A DNA stretch of 37,469 bases from a virus: IMG/VR virus record IMGVR_UViG_3300030109_000980, positions 1-37,469 of that record. One strand, written 5' to 3'. The position numbers and the translations under genes are program-made. Positions 9,363 to 16,713 of this stretch are shown here, piece after piece. Every line of letters starts with the position of its first letter. Position 1 is the stretch's first letter. Below the pieces are notes generated by a model, which was not told the DNA's origin, ran no database searches, and saw only the letters and a list, made by a program, of their open reading frames with translations.

Positions 9363-10426
9363 TGGCAGTAAATAGATTTAATAACAATATGTTCCAATTC
9401 GAAGATTTCGATATGTCAGGAATTATGAATCCTGAACTTGTTGATGTTATGGAAATGCGTAAAGAAGCGAACCTTGCTAGAGGTAACGCAACAGATCAAT
9501 ACGAAGCAGACGTTGCTGATTTTAAAGATACGTTGGCAACCGAAGCAGAACAAGGAATAGCTTCTTTACCTGACTCACCTAATAATACAAATGCTCAAAA
9601 TTATTATGACCCCACTCTTTTTGGTTACGATATTAACTTACCCGATAATATAACTGCAGAAGATTTTCAATTCGAAGATATTGATATGACAGGAATGGTT
9701 CCTGATATGCCTATATATACAAATCCTTACGCAGAAGTGTTCGATTCTCCTGCACCTGCACCTGCTCCTCTCCCAGATTTAGGTGTTGTTGATTATAATG
9801 ATAATGTTTTTGAGCCAACACCCGCTCCTAATGAAGATCCGTATAACCAAGGAGATGATTTTGTTACTGACGATGCTGTTTATAACCCTACTGATAGTGT
9901 AATAGATGTTGATATTCCTGTAGCAGATCCTCCTACAAATGATTATCAGATTGTCGATCCTGAAACAGGGGGTGATTTAGTTTTAGTTCCAGGAGATCCT
10001 AATAACCCTGTTATAGTTAGAGATCCTGAAACAGGTGAATTACCTCCAGGATATAATGATGACGGACCTGTTTACCCTCCAGGAACAATACCACCAGAAG
10101 TTTATATACCACCGCCACCGCCACCAGCACCTGTTATAAACCCTTATACAAATAGAGAACTTAAAAACCCATACACGCCTTTTGAACGACCTTTAGATAA
10201 TGTTATGGCGGGGTATACTCAACCGATGGATCCAAGTTTATTTGGTAGTACTCCAGGATTTGAAGATAGTCCTCTCAGACAACAACCAACAGGGATGAAA
10301 GGCGGAGGTCGAGTACCTATGGGAAATAATAATATGTTAAATAGTGGGCTATCTAGGTTGCCCTTAAATCAACAAAACGATACACTTACTCAAGTGTTCC
10401 AATCAGGCTTTAGACCACGGAGATAA
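9362..10426 (+). CDS. Asp/Pro-rich virion protein with two FQFED(F/I)DM boxes
   Basis: This 354-residue, highly acidic protein has a Pro-rich middle (APAPAPLPDLG, VYIPPPPPPAPVINPYTNRE). A short motif occurs twice: MFQFEDFDMSGIM near residue 11 and DFQFEDIDMTGMV near residue 100, suggesting an internal duplication or two copies of a docking peptide. The C-terminus is Gly-rich and ends GFRPRR, resembling the RYRR end of the 437-residue protein upstream. Pro-rich linkers of this type join rigid modules in virion proteins. The next ATG begins two bases after the stop. No enzymatic motif is visible. Confidence 0.65.
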   Translation: MAVNRFNNNMFQFEDFDMSGIMNPELVDVMEMRKEANLARGNATDQYEADVADFKDTLATEAEQGIASLPDSPNNTNAQNYYDPTLFGYDINLPDNITAEDFQFEDIDMTGMVPDMPIYTNPYAEVFDSPAPAPAPLPDLGVVDYNDNVFEPTPAPNEDPYNQGDDFVTDDAVYNPTDSVIDVDIPVADPPTNDYQIVDPETGGDLVLVPGDPNNPVIVRDPETGELPPGYNDDGPVYPPGTIPPEVYIPPPPPPAPVINPYTNRELKNPYTPFERPLDNVMAGYTQPMDPSLFGSTPGFEDSPLRQQPTGMKGGGRVPMGNNNMLNSGLSRLPLNQQNDTLTQVFQSGFRPRR

Positions 10427-10427
10427 A

Positions 10428-11150
10428 ATGGCAAATGGAATAGAAGATTTAATGAATATACGAACAACAGGCGGTACACAAAATGTTCCTCCTAGACCTC
10501 CTATGCAAGGTGGTTTAGCTTCTATGGGATCAGGACAACCAACAATGCCTCCTGTGGTAGAAGAACAAAGAGCTATGCCTCCGATGGGCGGACAAGGAAT
10601 GCCTTCTGAACAACCACAAGAAATGTCTATTGAACAAGATGCAGCAATGTTAGCTGAAGCAACGATCGGTAGAACAGGTGGTGATCCTCAAGCAGCAGTT
10701 GCTATTTTAGATACAGCTAAAGCTATGCTTATGCAAGGCGGTCAAGAAGAACCTATGATGATGTCAGATGGCGGTGCATTAAATCCAGGATTACAAGCAT
10801 TACAAAAAACAAACCCTGAAGTCGTTGATAAAATATTAAAAAGAGAAATGGGTGGACCTTTATATGCTCAAGATGGTATGCCTTTAACACAGTTCGGTAG
10901 ACGAGCAACAACAGATACTGAAACGATGAAACAAATGATTATGAATAGTATTAGAGAAAATCCTATGTTAAATAGTGAAGGTGCATATAATATTACAAGT
11001 CCTATGGGAACAAATGTAAGAACAGCTGTATCTCAGTTAAGTAATGATGTTTTGGGTAGGGATGTTTCTGATAACCGTTCTGATGTTTCTAAAGATGAGT
11101 TAAGAGGAATTTACGGTAAGTCGCGTATTTTTAATATGCAGAAAAACTAA
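10428..11150 (+). CDS. Met/Gly/Pro-rich virion protein
   Basis: This 240-residue protein has an N-terminal half rich in Pro, Met, Gly and Gln (NVPPRPPMQGGLASMGSGQP), a short helical segment (DAAMLAEATIGR, QAAVAILDTAKAMLMQGGQE), then a Gly-rich joint (MMSDGGALNPGLQAL) and a MGGPLYAQDG box. The same kind of DGG/GGG joint appears in the 320-, 437- and 354-residue neighbours, so these proteins may share a packing or assembly signal. It is the last gene of the plus-strand virion block; its stop overlaps the stop of the convergent helicase gene by three bases. The function is unknown. Confidence 0.6.
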   Translation: MANGIEDLMNIRTTGGTQNVPPRPPMQGGLASMGSGQPTMPPVVEEQRAMPPMGGQGMPSEQPQEMSIEQDAAMLAEATIGRTGGDPQAAVAILDTAKAMLMQGGQEEPMMMSDGGALNPGLQALQKTNPEVVDKILKREMGGPLYAQDGMPLTQFGRRATTDTETMKQMIMNSIRENPMLNSEGAYNITSPMGTNVRTAVSQLSNDVLGRDVSDNRSDVSKDELRGIYGKSRIFNMQKN

Positions 11151-12589
11151 TCAATCCAGTCTTTCCATTTTTCATCACCCAGTACTTCTTGTGCTAGGTC
11201 AAGTTTGTTTCTAAGAGCTTTTACGATCTTTTCATCAACCGTACCTTTAGCAACTAAATCAATATAAGTAACTTTATTTGTTTGTCCTATACGGTGAGCC
11301 CTATCTTCAGATTGTAAACGTTTTTCTAAATCGTAATTATTAGAATAATAAATCACGGTACTTGCTTCGGTCAACGTAATACCATAACCACCTGTTTGTA
11401 CATTACTAATTAAATAAGTAAGCGGTGAGTCAGGATCTTGGAATGATTTAATGATTTGTTGTCTATCTTCGTCTAACGTTTCACCGTAGTACGTTGCTAC
11501 TGCTTCTGTACCCACGGTATCTTGTAATGTTTTTAAGATACGTTTGATATCGTATTGATAATTAGCCCAGATAATAACTTTACCTTGAGTTTCTGCTAAT
11601 ACATCTAATAAACTATCTAAACGATTGTTTTTAATTTCTACTTCATCACCTTGATCATGTTTAACGAAACCACAAACAACTTGGTGTAGCCTAAGAATTT
11701 GTGTTAGAACAGAAGTAACACTTACTAATTCACTAGATTCTAATTGTGCGATAGCATAATCTTTCAGCTGTTTATAAACTTTCTTTTGTTCAGGCGTTAG
11801 TTCAACTTCTCTACGTTGGTATACTTTATCAGGTAAGTCTAAACATTCTTTCTTTAGCACTCTGTAAGAAAACTCATTTACATTATCAGTTAGTTCTTCT
11901 AAGTTTTGATAACCGACCACCTGTCTAAAGGTTCGTTGTCCCATACTTCTATTAATAACTTTTGCATATCTGTTTTGAAATGAATAAAACGATGAGTAAC
12001 CTAATAGCTGTGTAGATAAGAATGCACTTTGGCTATATAAATCTAACGGTGATTGCGTTACGGGAAAGCCTGTAAGGATTCTACGATACTTGGTATTAAG
12101 GGCTAACTTTAATAAGTTCTTAGTTCTTTGTGCTTTAGGGTTCTTAATAGTCGTAGATTCATCGACCGCGATCAGTGTGTTGTGAGCGAGTATAAACTTC
12201 TCAACAAATGCTACACCTTTCTTCGTACTAAAAGCTTCTACATTAATAATTAATATTTTAAGTTCAGGCGAAACTTCGAACAACTTCATTAGTTCTGTTT
12301 TTTGTTTTACTGTAGGTGCGGGATTCCATACTGCCACGTCTCGTTCTACGTGATCAGGCATATGAGCAGGTATTTCTTTTCCAGACCAGTTCCGATAGAC
12401 TCCTTTGGGTGCTACGATGATAGCCGCGTTTATCCCACCTTTATCATATAGAAGTGCGATATTGTCTATAAGTACTTTAGATTTACCTGTACCCATTTCC
12501 ATAAAATAAGCATATTCACGCTTATTCCATGATCTTTTTAATGCCTCAAGCTGATGCTCATAAGGCTTGGTTTTAAACTTATACTGCAT
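11147..12589 (-). CDS. SNF2-family DEAD/H helicase
   Basis: This 480-residue superfamily 2 ATPase is the only minus-strand gene in the window. Motif I is EMGTGKS (residues 31-37), motif II is VDEST at about 142, motif III RILTGFPVTQSP, and the C-terminal RecA domain has TGGYGITLTEAS and the SNF2 hallmark QSEDRAHRIGQ with a following DLVAKGTVDEKIV. Phage SNF2-like helicases accompany replication or recombination and may substitute for missing replicative helicases. The start ATG (complement of 12587-12589) lies about 60 bases from a 24-base element that is repeated in front of the terminase gene at 34.8 kb, suggesting shared control. It converges on the virion block with overlapping stop codons. 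Confidence 0.93.
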   Translation of the reverse strand: MQYKFKTKPYEHQLEALKRSWNKREYAYFMEMGTGKSKVLIDNIALLYDKGGINAAIIVAPKGVYRNWSGKEIPAHMPDHVERDVAVWNPAPTVKQKTELMKLFEVSPELKILIINVEAFSTKKGVAFVEKFILAHNTLIAVDESTTIKNPKAQRTKNLLKLALNTKYRRILTGFPVTQSPLDLYSQSAFLSTQLLGYSSFYSFQNRYAKVINRSMGQRTFRQVVGYQNLEELTDNVNEFSYRVLKKECLDLPDKVYQRREVELTPEQKKVYKQLKDYAIAQLESSELVSVTSVLTQILRLHQVVCGFVKHDQGDEVEIKNNRLDSLLDVLAETQGKVIIWANYQYDIKRILKTLQDTVGTEAVATYYGETLDEDRQQIIKSFQDPDSPLTYLISNVQTGGYGITLTEASTVIYYSNNYDLEKRLQSEDRAHRIGQTNKVTYIDLVAKGTVDEKIVKALRNKLDLAQEVLGDEKWKDWID

Positions 12590-12600
12590 ATTCTTTCTAA

Positions 12601-12840
12601 TTTCTAGTTCCCATTATATATTACAATTTACTTATAAAAAGCCCCAAACTAAATAGTTTTCTCATGCCCTCTAATAGAATTAGTAGTTTCTAATAGATTA
12701 AATCGTACAATCTAATAGACTGTAACACTCTTAAACACTGGTTTTGTTAGAAAATCTATTAGATTATTACCGATATTAGTAGTTTTCGAAAAGTTTTTCC
12801 TATAAACTTTTTTATTCTTAAAACTACTATATAACTAATA
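12601..12840. promoter_or_regulatory. Control region A: CTAATAGA array, inverted copy of 34.57-34.73 kb
   Basis: This AT-rich intergenic region lies between divergent genes. It holds AAACTAAATAGTTT (a palindrome at 12646-12659), a 24-base block at 12650-12673 whose exact reverse complement is at 34710-34733, CTAATAGA on the plus strand at 12671, 12690 and 12712, its complement TCTATTAG at 12755, the palindromes CTAATAGAATTAG and AATCTATTAGATT, ATTAGTAGTTT at 12679 and 12775, and GAAAAGTTTTTC at 12788. Further matches to region B are TAGTTTCTAATAGA (12684-12697), AATCTATTAG (12753) and GATATTAGTA (12772), in colinear order. Likely uses are operator clusters for a phage regulator or a replication origin with iterons. 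Confidence 0.75.
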
Positions 12841-12899
12841 GCTTTACTTTGTCGGTATTGCTAGATATTATTTAAGTTCTAGAAATAAGAAAGGAGAAA
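12840..12899 (+). promoter_or_regulatory. Cassette promoter P1 with leader and strong RBS
   Basis: AGCTTTACTTTG carries the -35-like TTTACT at 12843-12848; TATTAT at 12866-12871 is the -10 with 17 bases between. The leader can pair TTATTT with AAATAA (12868-12885 area) and ends in AAGAAAGGAGAA before the GTG at 12903. This is the first copy of an element repeated through the early region and should drive the replication genes from 12903 on. Confidence 0.7.
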
Positions 12900-12902
12900 A
12901 AA

Positions 12903-13229
12903 GTGACAGTATATGTCGTACAGGAGATTCCAGGACGGAACATTGCCTCGGCTAGAAGCTATGGTGATTTTCAAGTTCTGTTACCTTCTAATACACAAAT
13001 TATGTTAAGTGCTGCTCCCTCTGTTCGTAGGATGAAAAAACTCTTACAGGACTTCAAAGAAGGAGATTACTTATTATTAATAGGCGATCCTGCCGCCATT
13101 GGCGTAGCGTGTTCTATCGCTGCATTTTATAACCGAGGTAGATATAGTATATTAAAGTGGGATCGACAGGAAAGTTTATATTATCCTGTTGATATCGATC
13201 TACACCAGAAAGGAGAAATAGATGAATAA
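12903..13229 (+). CDS. Conserved phage protein, first gene of replication operon
   Basis: This 108-residue protein starts with GTG, chosen because AAGGAG lies at the right distance and no ATG precedes the conserved start MTVYVVQE. The pattern QEIPGRN, a hydrophobic strand (YLLLIGDPAAIGVACSIAA) and KWDRQESLYYPV is one I associate with a small protein family found just upstream of DNA-binding genes in many marine and environmental phages. No function is established to my knowledge. It overlaps the next gene by eight bases. Its place as the first gene behind promoter P1 suggests early expression. Confidence 0.8.
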   Translation: MTVYVVQEIPGRNIASARSYGDFQVLLPSNTQIMLSAAPSVRRMKKLLQDFKEGDYLLLIGDPAAIGVACSIAAFYNRGRYSILKWDRQESLYYPVDIDLHQKGEIDE

Positions 13230-13794
13230 ACCAACTTTTGAGGACTTAGTCGGTACAGAATCCGTTGAAGAATGGACGAATGAAGTATCTGACGGAGAAC
13301 TTAATATTGTTTCTAACTTAGCCAAGAAACAACTTCAACTAGCTAGGCAAGTAGCTTCGCTAGAAGAAGATCTCAAAGCTAAGAAAGAAGAACTTCGTTT
13401 AACTTCGGAGCAAGAACTACCTGACGCGATGCAAGCAGCAGGTCTTAATCAAATAGTACTCAGTACTGGAGAAAAAATCTCTATAGGCGAGTTCTATAAC
13501 GCTCATATATCGAAGGCAAACCAAGAAGTAGCATATCAGTGGTTAGTAGAAAACGGTCACGAGGGACTTATAAAGAACGAGGTTCTTTTAAAGTTCGGAC
13601 GTGAGGAAAGCACAGTCGTAGACGAAACTGTTTCGGCTCTGCAATCTAGAGGTCTATCACCAGAAGTGCGACAGAGTGTTCATCCGAGTACATTAAAAGC
13701 TTTTGTAAAAGAGCAGTTTACTTCGGGTAACGATATACCAACCGAACCATTTGGTATCTATATAGGTACTAAAGCAACCATTAAAAAGGATTAA
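13222..13794 (+). CDS. Conserved early phage protein with N-terminal coiled coil
   Basis: In this 190-residue protein, residues about 30-70 form a charged coiled coil (QLQLARQVASLEEDLKAKKE), followed by an alpha/beta part with SIGEFYNAHISKANQEVAYQ and a C-terminal segment SVHPSTLKAFVKEQ. The latter parts resemble a protein family that often sits next to the candidate ssDNA-binding gene in phages, but its role is unknown to me. GGAGAAATAG serves as ribosome-binding site inside the end of the preceding gene. A role in replication or in handling the next gene's product is inferred from the constant neighbourhood only. Confidence 0.75.
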   Translation: MNKPTFEDLVGTESVEEWTNEVSDGELNIVSNLAKKQLQLARQVASLEEDLKAKKEELRLTSEQELPDAMQAAGLNQIVLSTGEKISIGEFYNAHISKANQEVAYQWLVENGHEGLIKNEVLLKFGREESTVVDETVSALQSRGLSPEVRQSVHPSTLKAFVKEQFTSGNDIPTEPFGIYIGTKATIKKD

Positions 13795-13796
13795 TT

Positions 13797-14585
13797 ATGG
13801 CAGAAAATAAAAATGAAGTAGCTGAAACTAAAGCTACAGCGATAAGTACGTTCGATGATAATTTATTATCGGGCGGTACAGGACTAGAAGAAACTACAAC
13901 TGAGGATTTTGCAATCCCCTTTATAAGAGTTCTTCAACCTATGTCACCACAACTACAAAAACAACACGGTAGTTATGTACAAGGTGCGAGTGCAGGTGAT
14001 CTGTACAACACCGTTACAGGTGAAGCCCACGATGGAGAAAAAGGAATATTAATTGTTCCGTGTGCTTATAATAAAAAGTACATCGAATGGATTCCTAGAG
14101 AGAAAGGCGGTGGTTTAGTAAACGCTAACCATGACATTTCTATCTTATCTAAATGTACTAAAGATCCTGAAACTAGACGGTCATACACACCAGACGGTAA
14201 TGAGATTGTAGAAACTGCACAGTTTTTCGTTTTAGTATTAGATGATAATGCTCCACAACAAGCGGTAGTAACTTTTACTTCTACACAGTTAGGAGTGGCT
14301 AGAAAATGGTTAACCATGTTAAGAATGGCTAGAGTAGAAAATAGCAAAGGTGAGTCTGTAGAAGCACCAATGTTTGCTTATACGTATAGACTTACTACAA
14401 CTACACAATCTAATGATAAAGGTAGTTGGAATGGATATTCTGTTAACCAAGAAGGGGCTACAGAGATGCCTATTGCGATGATGGCTAAAGACTTTATGTC
14501 TGCGGCTAGAGCAGGAGACGTTCAAGTTAAAGAGGAACATCAAAGAGATGACGTAAAAGATACTACGTTTGACGACGCAATCTAA
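13797..14585 (+). CDS. Probable single-stranded DNA-binding protein
   Basis: This 262-residue protein has an acidic N-terminus, then a beta-rich core beginning DFAIPFIRVLQPMSPQL and GDLYNTVTGE, with strands KGILIVPCAYNKKYIEWIPR, FFVLVLDD and VVTFTSTQLGVARKW, and a charged, acidic C-terminus (EEHQRDDVKDTTFDDAI). The acidic tail is typical of phage ssDNA-binding proteins such as T7 gp2.5, where it recruits partners. Location immediately before primase and helicase genes agrees. The family resembles proteins annotated as putative ssDNA-binding in environmental phages. The call rests on fold-like pattern, tail and context, not on a catalytic signature. Confidence 0.6.
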   Translation: MAENKNEVAETKATAISTFDDNLLSGGTGLEETTTEDFAIPFIRVLQPMSPQLQKQHGSYVQGASAGDLYNTVTGEAHDGEKGILIVPCAYNKKYIEWIPREKGGGLVNANHDISILSKCTKDPETRRSYTPDGNEIVETAQFFVLVLDDNAPQQAVVTFTSTQLGVARKWLTMLRMARVENSKGESVEAPMFAYTYRLTTTTQSNDKGSWNGYSVNQEGATEMPIAMMAKDFMSAARAGDVQVKEEHQRDDVKDTTFDDAI

Positions 14586-14599
14586 CAAGGAGGGGTTTT

Positions 14600-16123
14600 A
14601 TGTCGTTAGCAGAGAAATTTGCTACACGCTATGCTGGATTGCGGAAAGCTTACGGTACGTTTACCGCAAGTGATGAAACTCGAGAGGATGGCAAGGCAAG
14701 TGGTAAAAACATCACCATATCTAAGGAGTTATCTGATACAGATCTTCTGAAGCTGTGGGATGATCACTTGTCAGGTCATCAAAGCGTAGGGATTGTAGCG
14801 ATAGATGAAAACAATAGTTGTGTATGGGGAGCGATCGATGTTGATGAGTATCAACTAGATTTAAAAGACCTCTCTAAGAAACTAGCTAAACAAGAATTAC
14901 CTCTAATACTTTGTCGAAGTAAAAGCGGAGGAGCACATATTTATATCTTCCTACAAGAACCTGTTGCGGCTTCGATGCTACAACGAAAGCTTAGACAATT
15001 AGCCGCGGCAATCGGCTATGGTCAAGCAGAGATATTTCCTAAACAAACACAACTGTTATTAGAACGTGGTGATAGAGGTAGCACGTTAAATATGCCTTAC
15101 TTCGGAGGAGAGAACTCAACACGTTATGCTTACGGTAGAGACGGTGGAGCGTTAAGTCCAGAAGAATTCCTTAATTTCGCATCTGAACTAGCCTTAACTG
15201 CGAATGAGTTAGAAAAATTAGAAGCTAGTCCATTAAACGAAGCTATTGATTGGCTAGATCAATCACCTCCATGTATACAACATTTAATCGTACAGGGGTT
15301 TCCTAAAGGTACACGTAATTCAGGATTGTTTAACGTAGGCGTATTCCTTAGAAAGAAATTTCCTGACGATTGGGAAAAAAGATTAGAGGATGTAAATATA
15401 AAATATATGCAACCACCGTTAGGAGCACAAGAAGTGTTGACCGTGGGTAAGCAAGTACAACGTAAAGATTACTTTTATAAATGTAATGATCAGCCAATAG
15501 CTAGTCATTGTAATAGTCCTTTATGTAGAACACGTAAATATGGGATTGGTGCTAATGGCGGTACACCGTTATTTAGTAATTTAACTAAACAAGATAGTGA
15601 ACCACCGATTTGGTTCCTGGATGTAGAAGGCGGCAGGTTAGAATTAGAGACCGATGATTTACTAAATCAAAACAGATTTCAAAGAAAGTGTATGGATGCT
15701 CTAAATAAGATACCTCAGAAGGTTAAGGAAAACGTCTGGAGACAGATCATCCAGCAGCTCCTAGACGCGTTAACCGTGGTCGAAGTTCCTAAAGAAAGTT
15801 CCACAGAAGGGCACTTTTTAGAACTATTAGAGAATTTTTGTACAGAACGACCTGCGAGAGAACGTGATGAGCTTTTATTACATAAACCATGGACAGATAA
15901 TGGTAAAACCTATTTTCGACTTGGTGATTTAATGGAATATTTACATCGACATAACTTTAAAGATTACCAAAGAAACAATTTAACATCTAAACTAAAACAA
16001 CTACATGGAGAACCACATTTCTTTAACATAAAAGGACGAGGGGTAAACGTTTGGTATATAGAAGAATTTAAAGCTCAAGACGAACCACATGATTTACCAG
16101 AATTTAACGATAACTTATTATGA
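14600..16123 (+). CDS. Archaeo-eukaryotic-type primase (TOTE/AEP-like)
   Basis: This 507-residue protein would make primers for DNA synthesis. The catalytic pattern is that of archaeo-eukaryotic primases: AIDVDEY gives the metal-binding D80xD82, RSKSGGAHIYIFL gives the S/H motif (H113), and EIFPKQ with GSTLNMPYF follows. A likely zinc site lies at about residues 293-317 (CNDQPIASHCNSPLC, then RTRKYGIG), as in AEP proteins with a C-terminal zinc module. The domain type was described in TOTE conflict systems and many phages. The ribosome-binding site AAGGAGG is strong. Its stop overlaps the next ATG by four bases. No DnaG-type primase or DnaB-type helicase was seen, so this is the probable replication primase. 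Confidence 0.85.
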   Translation: MSLAEKFATRYAGLRKAYGTFTASDETREDGKASGKNITISKELSDTDLLKLWDDHLSGHQSVGIVAIDENNSCVWGAIDVDEYQLDLKDLSKKLAKQELPLILCRSKSGGAHIYIFLQEPVAASMLQRKLRQLAAAIGYGQAEIFPKQTQLLLERGDRGSTLNMPYFGGENSTRYAYGRDGGALSPEEFLNFASELALTANELEKLEASPLNEAIDWLDQSPPCIQHLIVQGFPKGTRNSGLFNVGVFLRKKFPDDWEKRLEDVNIKYMQPPLGAQEVLTVGKQVQRKDYFYKCNDQPIASHCNSPLCRTRKYGIGANGGTPLFSNLTKQDSEPPIWFLDVEGGRLELETDDLLNQNRFQRKCMDALNKIPQKVKENVWRQIIQQLLDALTVVEVPKESSTEGHFLELLENFCTERPARERDELLLHKPWTDNGKTYFRLGDLMEYLHRHNFKDYQRNNLTSKLKQLHGEPHFFNIKGRGVNVWYIEEFKAQDEPHDLPEFNDNLL

Positions 16124-16713
16124 TTAAACACATCAAACATATATTTGCAGAGTTTGAGCACGGGATAGATAAGTGGGACGATCCTCGTGAACGTATGTTC
16201 GAAGGTACGATGGTTAAAGGTCGACCGACTCGTGGGTTTGGTGATTCAACTTTTAATTACGCAGGTAAAGTATATGAACCTGAACCATGGTCGCATGAAA
16301 TAAAATTAATAAAAATTGCGGCAGAAAAAATAGCAAGTAAAGAATTTAAACGAAATATTGAATTTACTTTTTGTTTATGTGGTTATTATTCAGATCAAGG
16401 AGAAGGTATACCACACCATAGCGACACAGTTCCTACATTAGATGACGTAGTATTTTCTATTAGTTTTGGTGCACCTAGAGTATTTGAATGGACGACATAT
16501 GCACACCACATAAAACAAGATACAAATACAAGTGATACTGATTTACACATTTCTCCAAGAAGTAATTCACCTATGGGGACGAGTTGGTATTTATTAGAAC
16601 ATGGCGATGCGATTATGTTTAATGGTAGTAGTCAGATGACTTCTACCCATGCGATTCCTGAGTTATTAGGTGCAGGAGAAAGAATTAATTTAACGTTTAG
16701 AAGTGGTTTATGA
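16120..16713 (+). CDS. AlkB-like 2-oxoglutarate/Fe(II) dioxygenase
   Basis: This 197-residue enzyme has a double-stranded beta-helix pattern: iron ligands HHSD (H100, D102) and H177 (STHAIP), followed by GERINLTFR with the arginine that binds 2-oxoglutarate. Upstream are the substrate-lid features typical of AlkB (FNYAGKVYEPEPW, then FCLCGYYSDQGEGIP). AlkB enzymes remove alkyl groups from DNA or RNA bases; relatives in phages may also act on modified bases. It is coupled by four-base overlaps to primase before and UvrD-like helicase after, so it is expressed with the replication machinery. Repair of the phage's own DNA is the simplest role; a part in base modification is a second option. Confidence 0.88.
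   Translation: MIKHIKHIFAEFEHGIDKWDDPRERMFEGTMVKGRPTRGFGDSTFNYAGKVYEPEPWSHEIKLIKIAAEKIASKEFKRNIEFTFCLCGYYSDQGEGIPHHSDTVPTLDDVVFSISFGAPRVFEWTTYAHHIKQDTNTSDTDLHISPRSNSPMGTSWYLLEHGDAIMFNGSSQMTSTHAIPELLGAGERINLTFRSGL

Noticed and set aside
12650-12673. The 24-base repeat as a T7-type single-subunit RNA polymerase promoter
   Set aside because: It has no similarity to known T7-like promoters and no such polymerase gene is in the window; it is better described as an element of unknown type. It occurs only twice as far as I can see.
14066-14588. Two minus-strand frames across the ssDNA-binding gene
   Set aside because: Both are antisense shadows of a well-supported coding sequence, without start signals or recognisable protein features.
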